A stretch of 64,000 bases of DNA, taken from assembly GCF_000373565.1 (NCBI RefSeq), contig NZ_KB891809.1:414240-478239 (forward strand). The letters are read 5' to 3'. Under the pieces are notes generated by a model. That model was not told where the DNA came from and did no database searches. It saw nothing but the letters and a program-made list of their open reading frames with translations. This document shows, piece by piece, positions 9,241-17,654 of the stretch. The stretch is from Streptomyces sp. HmicA12 (GTDB lineage Bacteria > Actinomycetota > Actinomycetes > Streptomycetales > Streptomycetaceae). The stretch's first letter is position 1; each line of letters begins with the position of its first letter. Both the position numbers and the translations under genes were made by a program.

Positions 9241-10489
9241 CTTCATCGGGATCGGGCTCGGCCCCTTCAACCTGGGCCTCGCCTGCCTGACCGAACCCAT
9301 AGCCGAGCTGAACGGCGTGTTCCTGGAGTCCAAGCCGGACTTCGAGTGGCACTCGGGCATGTTCCTCGACGGCGCCCACCTCCAGACCCCGTTCATGTCG
9401 GACCTGGTCACGCTGGCCGACCCGACATCCCCGTACTCCTTCCTCAACTACCTGAAGGAATCGGGGCGGTTGTACGCGTTCTACATCCGCGAGAACTTCT
9501 ATCCGCTGCGCGTCGAGTACAACGACTACTGCCGCTGGGCGGCCGGCAAACTCTCCTCGATCCGCTTCAACACGACGGTCACGCAGGTCACGTACGACGA
9601 GAGCGACGGCCTGTACACGGCCGTGACCGAGGGCGGCGAGACGTACCGCGCCCCGCACCTCGTCCTCGGCACCGGCACCCCGCCGCACATCCCGGACGCC
9701 TGCAAGGACCTGGGCGGCGACGGAGTCATCCACAACTCCCGCTACGTGCAGCACAAGCAGGCCCTCCAGCAGAAGGAGTCGATCACGCTGGTCGGCAGCG
9801 GCCAGTCCGCCGCCGAGATCTACTACGACCTGCTCAGCGAGATCGACGTCCACGGCTACCGGCTGAACTGGGTGACGCGCTCCCCGCGCTTCTTCCCCCT
9901 CGAATACACCAAGCTCACCCTTGAGATGACGTCCCCGGACTACATCGACTACTTCCACGCGCTGCCGGAAGCCACCCGGTACTCGCTCGAAGAGCGCCAG
10001 AAGGGCCTGTTCAAGGGCATCGACGGCGAACTGATCGACGCCATCTTCGACCTGCTCTACCAGAAGGGCCTGGACGGACCCGTCCCCACCCGCCTGCTCA
10101 CCAACTCCGCTCTCTCCACCGCGAGTCACGAGAACGGCGAGTACGTCCTCGGGCTCCACCAGGAGGAGCAGGACAAGAAGTTCGAGCTGCGCACCGAGGG
10201 CCTGATCCTGGCCACCGGCTACAAGTACGCGCCGCCCGCCTTCCTGGAGCCGGTCCGCGACCGGATCAAGTGGGACGCCCGCGGCCGCTTCGACATCGCC
10301 CGCAACTACGCGGTCGACACCACCGGCCGGGGCATCTTCCTGCAGAACGCGGGCGTGCACACCCACTCGATCACCAGCCCCGACCTGGGCATGGGCGCCT
10401 ACCGCAACAGCTACATCATCGGCGAGCTGCTCGGCACCGAGTACTACCCCGTCGAGAAGACCATCGCCTTCCAGGAGTTCGCAGTATGA
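9224..10489 (+). CDS. desB: Cadaverine N-monooxygenase
   Basis: FAD/NADPH-dependent N-hydroxylase of 421 aa that converts cadaverine to N-hydroxycadaverine. The start is most likely TTG at 9224, because GGGAG at 9213-9217 sits at a suitable distance and the protein then begins TAQADFIGIGLGPFNLGLA, with the FAD-binding GxGxxN pattern near the N-terminus. The NADPH-binding GSGQSAAEIYYDLL and the C-terminal ATGYKYAPPAF are typical of ornithine/lysine N-oxygenases. It overlaps desA by 17 bp and desC by 4 bp (ATGA). The rare TTG start could keep its translation tied to desA. Confidence 0.95.
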   Translation: MTAQADFIGIGLGPFNLGLACLTEPIAELNGVFLESKPDFEWHSGMFLDGAHLQTPFMSDLVTLADPTSPYSFLNYLKESGRLYAFYIRENFYPLRVEYNDYCRWAAGKLSSIRFNTTVTQVTYDESDGLYTAVTEGGETYRAPHLVLGTGTPPHIPDACKDLGGDGVIHNSRYVQHKQALQQKESITLVGSGQSAAEIYYDLLSEIDVHGYRLNWVTRSPRFFPLEYTKLTLEMTSPDYIDYFHALPEATRYSLEERQKGLFKGIDGELIDAIFDLLYQKGLDGPVPTRLLTNSALSTASHENGEYVLGLHQEEQDKKFELRTEGLILATGYKYAPPAFLEPVRDRIKWDARGRFDIARNYAVDTTGRGIFLQNAGVHTHSITSPDLGMGAYRNSYIIGELLGTEYYPVEKTIAFQEFAV

Positions 10490-11091
10490 GCAACACCCGT
10501 ACGTCCCCCCACACGCTCGGCACGCTGACCCTCCGCCCGCTCGACCCGGCCGCCGACGCCGAGTTGCTGCACCGCTGGGTCACCGACCCGAAGGCCGCGT
10601 TCTGGCTGATGCAGGACGCGAAGCTGGAGGACGTCGAGCGCGAGTACATGGCGATCGCGGCGCACGAGCACCACGACGCGTTCCTCGGTCTGCACGACGG
10701 CGAGCCCGCGTTCCTGATGGAGCGCTACGACCCGCGGTACGTCGAGCTGACCGGGCTCTACGAGCCGGAGCCCGGCGACACCGGCATGCACTTCCTCACC
10801 GCGCCGTCCGGGATACGCATACCCGGCTTCACCCGCGCCGTGATCACGGCGGTGATGGCCCACCTGTTCGCGGACCCGGCGGTCCACCGCGTCGTCGTCG
10901 AGCCCGATGTGCGCAACACGGCGGTGCACACCCTGAACGAGGCCGTCGGCTTCGTCCCGGAGCGCGAGATCGACAAGCCGGAGAAGAAGGCGCTGCTGAG
11001 CTTCTGCACGCGCGAACAGTTCGAGAAGGCCACACAGACGGCCACGCAGACGGCCACGCAGACGGCCACCGGAAGGAGCACGGGAGCATGA
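10486..11091 (+). CDS. desC: N-hydroxycadaverine acyltransferase (GNAT fold)
   Basis: Acyl-CoA-dependent acyltransferase of 201 aa that acylates N-hydroxycadaverine with succinyl or acetyl groups. It belongs to the siderophore GNAT/RhbD-type family, with segments LHRWVTDPKAAFWLM and VVVEPDVRNTAVHTLNEAVGF near the acyl-CoA site. Start ATG 10486 overlaps the desB stop, and its own stop overlaps the desD start. The C-terminus carries a short repeated Thr-Gln-Thr-Ala tail encoded by a 12-bp tandem repeat (11028-11068). Confidence 0.94.
   Translation: MSNTRTSPHTLGTLTLRPLDPAADAELLHRWVTDPKAAFWLMQDAKLEDVEREYMAIAAHEHHDAFLGLHDGEPAFLMERYDPRYVELTGLYEPEPGDTGMHFLTAPSGIRIPGFTRAVITAVMAHLFADPAVHRVVVEPDVRNTAVHTLNEAVGFVPEREIDKPEKKALLSFCTREQFEKATQTATQTATQTATGRSTGA
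11028..11068 (+). repeat. 12-bp tandem repeat in the desC 3' end
   Basis: Three units of GGCCAC(A/G)CAGAC plus a partial fourth unit (GGCCA) encode the TATQ-type tail of DesC. Unit length is a multiple of three, so copy-number change would keep the frame. Confidence 0.85.
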
Positions 11092-12866
11092 GCATCGCCG
11101 ACACCGTCTCCCACCTGACCCCCGAGCACTGGGCGGAGGCCAACCGCCTCCTCATCCGCAAGGCACTCGCCGAGTTCACGCACGAGCGGATCCTCACTCC
11201 GGAGCCGAGCGAGGGCGCGGACCGGTACGTCGTCCGCAGCGACGACGGCCTGACCCGCTACCGGTTCACGGCCCGCCGGCTGCGCCTGGACCACTGGCAG
11301 GTCTCCCCCGACTCGATCACCCGGCACCGCGACGGCACCGAACTCCCCCTGAACGCGCTGCAGTTCTTCATCGAGATGAAGGACTCGCTCGGCCTGAGCG
11401 ACGCGATCCTGCCGGTCTACCTGGAGGAGATCTCCTCCACGCTCTCCGGCACCTGCTACAAGCTGGCGAAGCCGCACCTGTCGTCGGCCGAGCTCGCCGC
11501 CACGGCCGACTTCCAGGCCATCGAGACGGGCATGACCGAGGGCCACCCCTGCTTCGTCGCGAACAACGGCCGGCTCGGCTTCGGCATCCACGAGTACCTC
11601 TCGTACGCGCCGGAGACCGCCAGCCCGCTGCGGCTGATCTGGCTGGCGGCGACCCGCGACCGCGCCGCGTTCACGGCGGGCGCCGGCCTGGACTACGAGT
11701 CGTTCCTCCGTGACGAGCTCGGCGACGAGACCATCGCCCGGTTCCACACGGTGCTGCGCGAGCAGGACCTCGACCCGGCCGACTACCTGCTCATCCCGGT
11801 CCACCCGTGGCAGTGGTGGAACAAGCTCTCCGTCACCTTCGCGGCCGAGATCGCGCAGCAGCACCTGGTCTGCCTCGGCGAGGGCGACGACGAGTACCTG
11901 GCCCAGCAGTCGATCCGTACGTTCTTCAACCGGAGCGCCCCCGAGAAGCACTACGTGAAGACGGCCCTGTCCGTCATCAACATGGGCTTCATGCGCGGCC
12001 TCTCGGCGGCGTACATGGAGGCGACGCCGGCCATCAACGACTGGCTGGCGAACCTCATCGAGAACGACGAGGTGCTCAAGGGCACCGGCCTGACGATCAT
12101 CCGCGAGCGGGCGGCCGTCGGCTACCGGCACCTGGAGTACGAGGCCGCCACCGACCGCTACTCGCCGTACCGCAAGATGCTGGCGGCCCTGTGGCGCGAG
12201 TCGCCGGTCCCGTCGCTCGCCCCCGGCGAGCGCCTCGCCACGATGGCCTCGCTGCTGCACGTGGACCGCGAGGGCGCCTCGCTGGCGGGTGCGCTGATCG
12301 AGCGCTCCGGCCTCACCCCGCGCGAGTGGCTGAAGCCGTACCTGAAGTCGTACCTGACGCCGCTCCTGCACAGCTTCTACGCCTACGACCTGGTGTTCAT
12401 GCCGCACGGCGAGAACGTCATCCTGGTCCTGGACGAGCGGGGCGTGGTGCAGCGGGCGATCTTCAAGGACATCGCCGAGGAGATCGCGGTGATGGACCCG
12501 GACGCGGTGCTGCCGCCGCAGGTGGACCGGATCCGCGCCGACGTCCCCGACGACATGAAACTGCTGTCGATCTTCACGGACGTCTTTGACTGCTTCTTCC
12601 GCTTCCTGGCGGCGAACCTGGTCACGGACGGCGTCCTGGACGAGGACACGTTCTGGTCGGCGGTCGCCGAGTGCGTCCGCGACCACCAGGAGTCGACGCC
12701 CCAACTGGCGGACAAGTTCGACCGGTTCGACATGTTCGCCCCGACCTTCGCACTGTCCGCCCTCAACCGGCTCCAGCTGCGCAACAACGAGCAGATGGTG
12801 GACCTGGCGGACCCGTCGGGCGCGCTGCAGCTGGTCGGCGACCTGGAGAACCCGATCGCCCCGTAG
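11088..12866 (+). CDS. desD: Desferrioxamine synthetase (IucA/IucC-family NIS synthetase)
   Basis: NRPS-independent siderophore synthetase of 592 aa that trimerises and macrocyclises N-hydroxy-N-succinylcadaverine into desferrioxamine E (and forms B-type products). Features include EISSTLSGTCYKLAKPHL, the ATP/substrate region EGHPCFVANNGRLGFG, and the conserved HPWQWWNKL and MRGLSAAYMEATPAINDWL segments. The size matches known DesD (about 595 aa). It is the last gene of the operon; a strong hairpin follows 4 bp after the stop. Confidence 0.97.
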   Translation: MSIADTVSHLTPEHWAEANRLLIRKALAEFTHERILTPEPSEGADRYVVRSDDGLTRYRFTARRLRLDHWQVSPDSITRHRDGTELPLNALQFFIEMKDSLGLSDAILPVYLEEISSTLSGTCYKLAKPHLSSAELAATADFQAIETGMTEGHPCFVANNGRLGFGIHEYLSYAPETASPLRLIWLAATRDRAAFTAGAGLDYESFLRDELGDETIARFHTVLREQDLDPADYLLIPVHPWQWWNKLSVTFAAEIAQQHLVCLGEGDDEYLAQQSIRTFFNRSAPEKHYVKTALSVINMGFMRGLSAAYMEATPAINDWLANLIENDEVLKGTGLTIIRERAAVGYRHLEYEAATDRYSPYRKMLAALWRESPVPSLAPGERLATMASLLHVDREGASLAGALIERSGLTPREWLKPYLKSYLTPLLHSFYAYDLVFMPHGENVILVLDERGVVQRAIFKDIAEEIAVMDPDAVLPPQVDRIRADVPDDMKLLSIFTDVFDCFFRFLAANLVTDGVLDEDTFWSAVAECVRDHQESTPQLADKFDRFDMFAPTFALSALNRLQLRNNEQMVDLADPSGALQLVGDLENPIAP

Positions 12867-12870
12867 ACCG

Positions 12871-12915
12871 AAAGGGGCTCGCCACGGGAGACGGTCCTCC
12901 CCGGCGAGCCCCTTT
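12871..12915. terminator. Bidirectional hairpin terminator between desD and the hexosaminidase gene
   Basis: A 13-bp perfect stem (AAAGGGGCTCGCC paired with GGCGAGCCCCTTT) sits between two converging genes. Confidence 0.88.
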
Positions 12916-12927
12916 CACGTACCCCGA

Positions 12928-14532
12928 CTACGTCGCGGGCCAGGGCACCTGCGGCGACCGGTAGTAGTTCATGCCGAGTGCGTCCCACCGCTCGGCCTGC
13001 GCGGCGAGCCGCACCTTGTACATGTCCCAGTCGTGCGTGGACGCGGGCGACCAGCCGAGCTCGGCGACGCCGGGCAGGCGCGGGAAGGCCATGTACTCGA
13101 TGTCGGACGACGTCCTGATGTTCTCCGACCACAGCGGCGCCTCGACCCCGCGGATCGCCGAACTCGGCGCACCCGGAAGGTAGTTGCCGGGATCCCAGTC
13201 GTAGGACCGCCGCACTTCCACGTACCCGGCCCAGGACAGCCCCAGCGGGGTGTCCTTGTTGTACTTCATGTCGAGGTACGTACGGTCGGCGGGCGAGAGG
13301 ACGAGCCCGGTCCCGTTCTTGGCGGCCGCGGCGACCTGCGCCTTCTCCGCCGCGCTCGTCCCGTCGAGCCCCCAGTACTGCGCGACGGCGCCCTTGGCGG
13401 GCGCGGCACCGGTCAGCTGGTGCCAACCCACCACGGTCTTCCCGTACTTGGCGACGATCGGCTGCACCTTGTCCATGAAGGTGTTGTAGTCCTCCTGGCT
13501 GGTGGAGTGCGCCTCGTCGCCGCCGATGTGCAGGTACTTGCCGGGCGTGAGGGCCGCCACCTCCCGCACCACGTCGTCGATGAACTTGTACGTGATGTCC
13601 TTGTCGACGCACAGCGTGCTGAAGCCGACGTCGGTGCCGGTGTAGAGCGGCGGGGCGACGCCGTCGCAGTTCAGCTCGGCGTAGGAGGCGAGGGCCGCGT
13701 TCGTGTGGCTCGGCATGTCGATCTCGGGCACGACCTCCAGATAGCGCGAGGAGGCGTACCGGACGATGTCCTTGTACTGGGCCTTGGTGTAGTAGCCGCC
13801 GGCGCCGCCGCCCACCTGGGTGGAGCCGCCGTACGTGGCGAGCTTCGGCCACGAGTCGACGGCGAGCCGCCAGCCCTGGTCGTCGGTCAGGTGCAGGTGC
13901 AGCTTGTTGACCTTGTAGAGCGCCAACTCGTCGATGTAGCGCTTGACCTGGTCGACGGTGAAGAAGTGCCGTGCCACGTCGAGGTGGGCGCCGCGCCAGC
14001 CGTAGCGCGGGGTGTCCTCGACGGTGCCGCCCGCGACCAGCCACGGCCCGGACTGCCTGCTGTCGGCCTCGACCTTGGCGGGCAGCTGCTGGCGCAGCGT
14101 CTGGACGCCGTGGAAGAGCCCGGCGGGCGCGGCGGCGACGATGGTGACGGACCTGCCGGTCGACGTCAGCCGGTACCCCTCGCCCCCAAGTCCCTTTTCC
14201 TTCGTGTCGAGTTCGAGGCGGATGCCGTCGCGGGCCGCGTCGTCGGTGACGGGCAGCCGGTAGCCGGTGGAGGGGCGCAGCACCCCGGCGAGGTAGTCAC
14301 CGACGCGGCGCGCGTCCCGCGAGCCGTCGTCCACCCGGATCCGGGTCCTGGCCGTGATCTCGTACGCGGATCCGCCCGCGACCACCTTCGCGGGCGCGGG
14401 CACGATCTGCCCGAGGGGCGTGGCGGCGGGGGCGGCGGTGGCCGGTGCGGCGCCGAGGGCCGCGGCCCCGGCGGCGACGACGAGCAGCAGCGAGCCGAAC
14501 AAGGGGGCTCTCGATCTGGGGTGCTTCCTCAC
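12928..14532 (-). CDS. Secreted beta-N-acetylhexosaminidase (GH20)
   Basis: Secreted GH20 enzyme of 534 aa that removes terminal GlcNAc from chito-oligosaccharides. A GTG start at 14532 gives a short basic N-terminus (RKHPRSR) followed by a hydrophobic signal peptide ending near ATAAPA. The longer upstream open frame crosses a non-coding gap. The GH20 catalytic D-E pair is in HIGGDEAHST; other landmarks are RGAHLDVARHFF, LHLHLTDDQGWR and EIDMPSH. A dre-like site about 100 bp upstream suggests GlcNAc-responsive control by DasR. It corresponds in position to S. coelicolor SCO2786. Confidence 0.95.
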   Translation of the reverse strand: MRKHPRSRAPLFGSLLLVVAAGAAALGAAPATAAPAATPLGQIVPAPAKVVAGGSAYEITARTRIRVDDGSRDARRVGDYLAGVLRPSTGYRLPVTDDAARDGIRLELDTKEKGLGGEGYRLTSTGRSVTIVAAAPAGLFHGVQTLRQQLPAKVEADSRQSGPWLVAGGTVEDTPRYGWRGAHLDVARHFFTVDQVKRYIDELALYKVNKLHLHLTDDQGWRLAVDSWPKLATYGGSTQVGGGAGGYYTKAQYKDIVRYASSRYLEVVPEIDMPSHTNAALASYAELNCDGVAPPLYTGTDVGFSTLCVDKDITYKFIDDVVREVAALTPGKYLHIGGDEAHSTSQEDYNTFMDKVQPIVAKYGKTVVGWHQLTGAAPAKGAVAQYWGLDGTSAAEKAQVAAAAKNGTGLVLSPADRTYLDMKYNKDTPLGLSWAGYVEVRRSYDWDPGNYLPGAPSSAIRGVEAPLWSENIRTSSDIEYMAFPRLPGVAELGWSPASTHDWDMYKVRLAAQAERWDALGMNYYRSPQVPWPAT

Positions 14533-14633
14533 CAACGGTCCCTTCGACGGAGACGGGGTTCGTGATGCGCATTCTGTGTGCGAGCTGAGCAACCGATCGA
14601 TCACCATGCGTACCGTCCACCCCGCGGCGGGGT

Positions 14634-14649
14634 CAAGGTGTAGACCACT
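14634..14649 (-). promoter_or_regulatory. Candidate DasR responsive element (dre) upstream of the hexosaminidase gene
   Basis: CAAGGTGTAGACCACT matches the dre consensus ACTGGTCTAGACCACT at 12 of 16 positions, with a full right half. It lies between divergent genes, 102 bp from the GH20 start and 31 bp from the DUF4429 start. Confidence 0.7.
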
Positions 14650-14679
14650 TCTCCCGGTGGCTGATGCCAGAATTGCCCC

Positions 14680-15573
14680 ATGGCGGAAATCATCCAGCGT
14701 GACGGCACGTGGACGTTCGACGGGGAGACGCTGCGGCTGGTGCCGGGGCGCGACAAGAACGTGAACCTGCTCCGCAAGACACTGGGTGAACTCACGTTGC
14801 CCCTGCGGGCGTTGGCGGGGGTCTCCTTCGAGCACGGCAAGAAGTCGGGGCGGCTGCGGCTGCGGCTGCGCGACGGCGCGGACCCGCTCCTCCAGGCGAC
14901 CGGCGGCAAGCTGACGGAGGGCACGGACCCGTACCAGCTGACCGTCGAGTCGGACCGCTACGGCGTCGCCGAGTACTTCGTGGACGAGGTGCGCAACGCG
15001 CTGCTGCTCGAGCAGATCCCGTCCTCGGCGTGCACGGCGTACGTGCTGCCGGGGCCGCCCGTGCCGCTCTCCGTGTCCGCGGGCGACGGCACGGCGAGCT
15101 TCGACGGGGAGCACATCCGCCTGGAGTGGAACTGGAAGACGGAGGACGCGAAGGCCTCGGCGGGCACCCGGCTGCTGGCCCTCGCCGACATCGCGGCGGT
15201 GGAGTGGCAGCCCGCGGTGGGCCTGGAGAACGGCTGTCTGCGCTTCACCGTCCGCTCCTCGCCGACCAAGGCCCCGCCGAAGTACGACCCGAACTCCGTG
15301 GAGCTGTGGGGCTTCAAGAAGGACCCGCTGATGGCCCTGGTCGCGGCGGCGGTCCAGGCCCGCCTGCCGCACCCGGGGGCGGCGGCCCCGACGCCCGTAC
15401 TGGAGAAGGCGCCCGCGCCCCCGCCCCCGGCACCCGAGCCCGCTCCGGTGCCGGAGGACGACCACGACGCGCTGCTGCGCCGCCTGCGCGAGCTCGGCGA
15501 ACTGCATCAGGCCGGAATACTCACCGACGAGGAGTTCGCGACGGCGAAGGCCGCGGTGCTGAAGCGGATGTGA
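14680..15573 (+). CDS. DUF4429-like protein with C-terminal SHOCT domain
   Basis: Cytoplasmic protein of 297 aa with two similar N-terminal halves (about residues 8-110 and 128-225). Each contains a 'FDGExLRL' or 'FDGEHIRLEW' strand and a middle hydrophobic strand, consistent with a duplicated DUF4429 (PH-like) domain. A Pro/Ala-rich linker follows, and the last 35 residues (LLRRLRELGELHQAGILTDE...) form a SHOCT domain, an oligomerisation or targeting module. It is divergent from the hexosaminidase gene and may share the dre region. No enzymatic motif is visible and the role is unknown. Confidence 0.85.
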   Translation: MAEIIQRDGTWTFDGETLRLVPGRDKNVNLLRKTLGELTLPLRALAGVSFEHGKKSGRLRLRLRDGADPLLQATGGKLTEGTDPYQLTVESDRYGVAEYFVDEVRNALLLEQIPSSACTAYVLPGPPVPLSVSAGDGTASFDGEHIRLEWNWKTEDAKASAGTRLLALADIAAVEWQPAVGLENGCLRFTVRSSPTKAPPKYDPNSVELWGFKKDPLMALVAAAVQARLPHPGAAAPTPVLEKAPAPPPPAPEPAPVPEDDHDALLRRLRELGELHQAGILTDEEFATAKAAVLKRM

Positions 15574-15576
15574 CGC

Positions 15577-17166
15577 CTACCGCTTCACCCTCCGCGCCAC
15601 CACGAACCGGTCGATCTCGGCCCCGGCCTCGGAGAGCCCGCGCACGGTCAGTGTCGCCGTGCGCCCGACCGGCGCGGGCTGCACGTCCACGCGCAGGAAC
15701 GAGTAGTTGGTGTACCGCACCCGCGACCAGTCCACGGTCACGGCCTTCTTGCCGCCGCCCTCCTGGGTGACGTACGAGGCGAACGGGTCGATGTCCTTCT
15801 CGCTGCCCTCGTACGTGTCCGCGACGGGGAACGCGTACAGGCTCTTGCCCGCCGCTCCGGCGGTGACGTAGACGACGCCGTCGGTCTCCGGGTACGCGGT
15901 GCCGCCGATCGGCAGCTCCTTGGTGACCTTGTCGCCCTTGAGCACGTCGGAGCGCTCGTAGACGTGGTTGTGGCCGTTGATCACGAGGTCGACGGTGTAC
16001 TTCTCGAACAGCGGCACCCACTCCTTGCGCACGCCCCCCTCCGAGGCGTGCGAGGTGGCGGTGCAGTACGCGCAGTGGTGGAAGAAGACGACGACGAAGT
16101 CGACGCCGGAGCCCGGGGCCCGGAACTTCTGCAGCTGCCGCTCGAACCACTTGGTCTGCGTGCCGCCGGACAGACCCAGGTTCGCCGGGATCTCCCACGA
16201 CACGTCGTTCGCGTCGAGCGAGATGACCGCGGTGTTGCCGTGCACGAAGGAGTAGACGCCGGGGAGGTTCTTCGGGTCGGGCCCGTTGGCGGGCGGCTCG
16301 AAGCGGGCCTCCTGGCTGCCGTAGCCGTTGGGCGAGTACCAGGCCTCCATGTCGTGGTTGCCGTAACTCACCATCCACGGAACGGACTTGGCGACGGACT
16401 CGGTCTGCGCGAGGAACAGGTCCCAGGTGCGCGCGTCGAAGGTGTCCGTCGTCTGCCCCGAGCCCGACGGGTCCGCGTACGCGATGTCACCGGCGTGCAG
16501 GTGGAAGGCCGGGCCCTGCGCGAGGATCACGGCGTCGTTGGAGAGCGCGTGATAGCTGACGCCCTGGTCGCCGAAGGCGGTGAAGGTGAACGGTTGCGCA
16601 TGGGAAGGCGCCGTCGTGAACGTGCCGACGGTGCCCGCGAACTTCGGCTCGGCCGGGTCGAAGCCCTGGTGGCCGACACCGTAGTAGTACGTCCTGCCCG
16701 GCTTGAGGTGGGTGAGCTTCGCGTGCACGTAGTACTGGGTGTGGTCGGCGCTCGTCCCGACGCCGGCGGGCGTGTACAGGGCGCGGACCTCGGCGGCGAT
16801 CTTCCGCGACAGCTCGCCGGCGCTCGCCCCGATCCGGATGAACGGGCTCTTCACCGGGGCCGGCACCTGCCAGGAGACCGTCATCTCGGTGCGCGCGTCG
16901 TCGCCGTAGGAGAGGTGCCGGCCGAAGGGGGCCACGAGCGCCCCGTCGACGTGCTCGGTGGCCGAAACCGGTGCGGCGGACCCCTTGGCCGCCGGGGCGG
17001 CCTGCGCGGCGCCGGGCACGAAGACCCCGCCCGCGACCGCGCCGAGCGTGACGGCACCGCCGCGCATCATGGTGCGCCGGGAGAACTTGCTGCGCAGGTA
17101 CTCGTGCTGCTCGGCCAGGCTCCGGTCGGCCAGTTCGGCGGGTACGCCCATACGTGGAATGTCCAT
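15577..17166 (-). CDS. Tat-exported purple acid phosphatase-like metallophosphoesterase
   Basis: Predicted secreted phosphoesterase of 529 aa. It starts at 17166 (MDIPRMGVPAEL); further in-frame sequence upstream is not needed. A twin-arginine motif FSRRTMMRGG after a long n-region leads to a signal ending AQAAPA. A fibronectin-like domain precedes the catalytic domain, whose metal-binding motifs are all visible: FGDQG, GDIAYAD, GNHDMEAWY, a VVVFFHHCAYC strand, and NGHNHVYERSD. It converges with the DUF4429 gene with a 3-bp gap. The natural substrate is unknown; phosphate scavenging is plausible. Confidence 0.9.
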   Translation of the reverse strand: MDIPRMGVPAELADRSLAEQHEYLRSKFSRRTMMRGGAVTLGAVAGGVFVPGAAQAAPAAKGSAAPVSATEHVDGALVAPFGRHLSYGDDARTEMTVSWQVPAPVKSPFIRIGASAGELSRKIAAEVRALYTPAGVGTSADHTQYYVHAKLTHLKPGRTYYYGVGHQGFDPAEPKFAGTVGTFTTAPSHAQPFTFTAFGDQGVSYHALSNDAVILAQGPAFHLHAGDIAYADPSGSGQTTDTFDARTWDLFLAQTESVAKSVPWMVSYGNHDMEAWYSPNGYGSQEARFEPPANGPDPKNLPGVYSFVHGNTAVISLDANDVSWEIPANLGLSGGTQTKWFERQLQKFRAPGSGVDFVVVFFHHCAYCTATSHASEGGVRKEWVPLFEKYTVDLVINGHNHVYERSDVLKGDKVTKELPIGGTAYPETDGVVYVTAGAAGKSLYAFPVADTYEGSEKDIDPFASYVTQEGGGKKAVTVDWSRVRYTNYSFLRVDVQPAPVGRTATLTVRGLSEAGAEIDRFVVARRVKR

Positions 17167-17362
17167 GGCCCGAAAGGTGCTGGGGCCACCCATCCCGGTC
17201 GGATACGCCGGATGAACGCGGGTCGAACAAGCGGCATGGCGCGCTTCAAGCCTTGCCCACTTCCGCCCCAAGAACCCCGGCCGTCACCACGAACCCCACG
17301 GCCTTGCCCGATATCGGGCAGATTTCTTGCGAAACGGCGCACCCTGCCTCAGGATCTACCGA

Positions 17363-17620
17363 GTGCACGAGGAACTTGTCGATCACCTGACGCGGACCAC
17401 CGCCCTGAGCAGGGGCGAGGCGCTGCGGGTGATCCAGGACGTGCTCGCCTACTTCGACGAACCGACGGAGGCGTACGTCCGCCGCCGGCACCGCGAGCTC
17501 CAGGGTCAGGGCCTGGTGAACGCGGCGATCTTCGAACAGATCACGGCGGACCTGCGGTACCGGGCGGTGGCCCCGCCGGAGCTCTCGCTCCGGCAGCTCC
17601 GCCGCATCGTCTACGGATGA
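17363..17620 (+). CDS. Small conserved hypothetical protein
   Basis: An 85-aa predicted alpha-helical protein starting at GTG 17363 (VHEELVDHLTRTTALSRGEALRVIQDVLAYFDEP), with AGGA at 17351-17354 as ribosome-binding site. It is rich in Arg and Glu, with no signal peptide or membrane segment. It ends 34 bp before glmS in the same direction and may be cotranscribed. I do not recognise a named family; the codon pattern is like that of real genes here. Confidence 0.75.
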   Translation: MHEELVDHLTRTTALSRGEALRVIQDVLAYFDEPTEAYVRRRHRELQGQGLVNAAIFEQITADLRYRAVAPPELSLRQLRRIVYG

Positions 17621-17654
17621 ACAGTGCTTCACGCAGAGGGGATTTCACCAACTT

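Noticed and set aside
17621..17654. glmS ribozyme or leader riboswitch
   Set aside because: Only 34 bp separate the small upstream gene from glmS, too short for such a structure.
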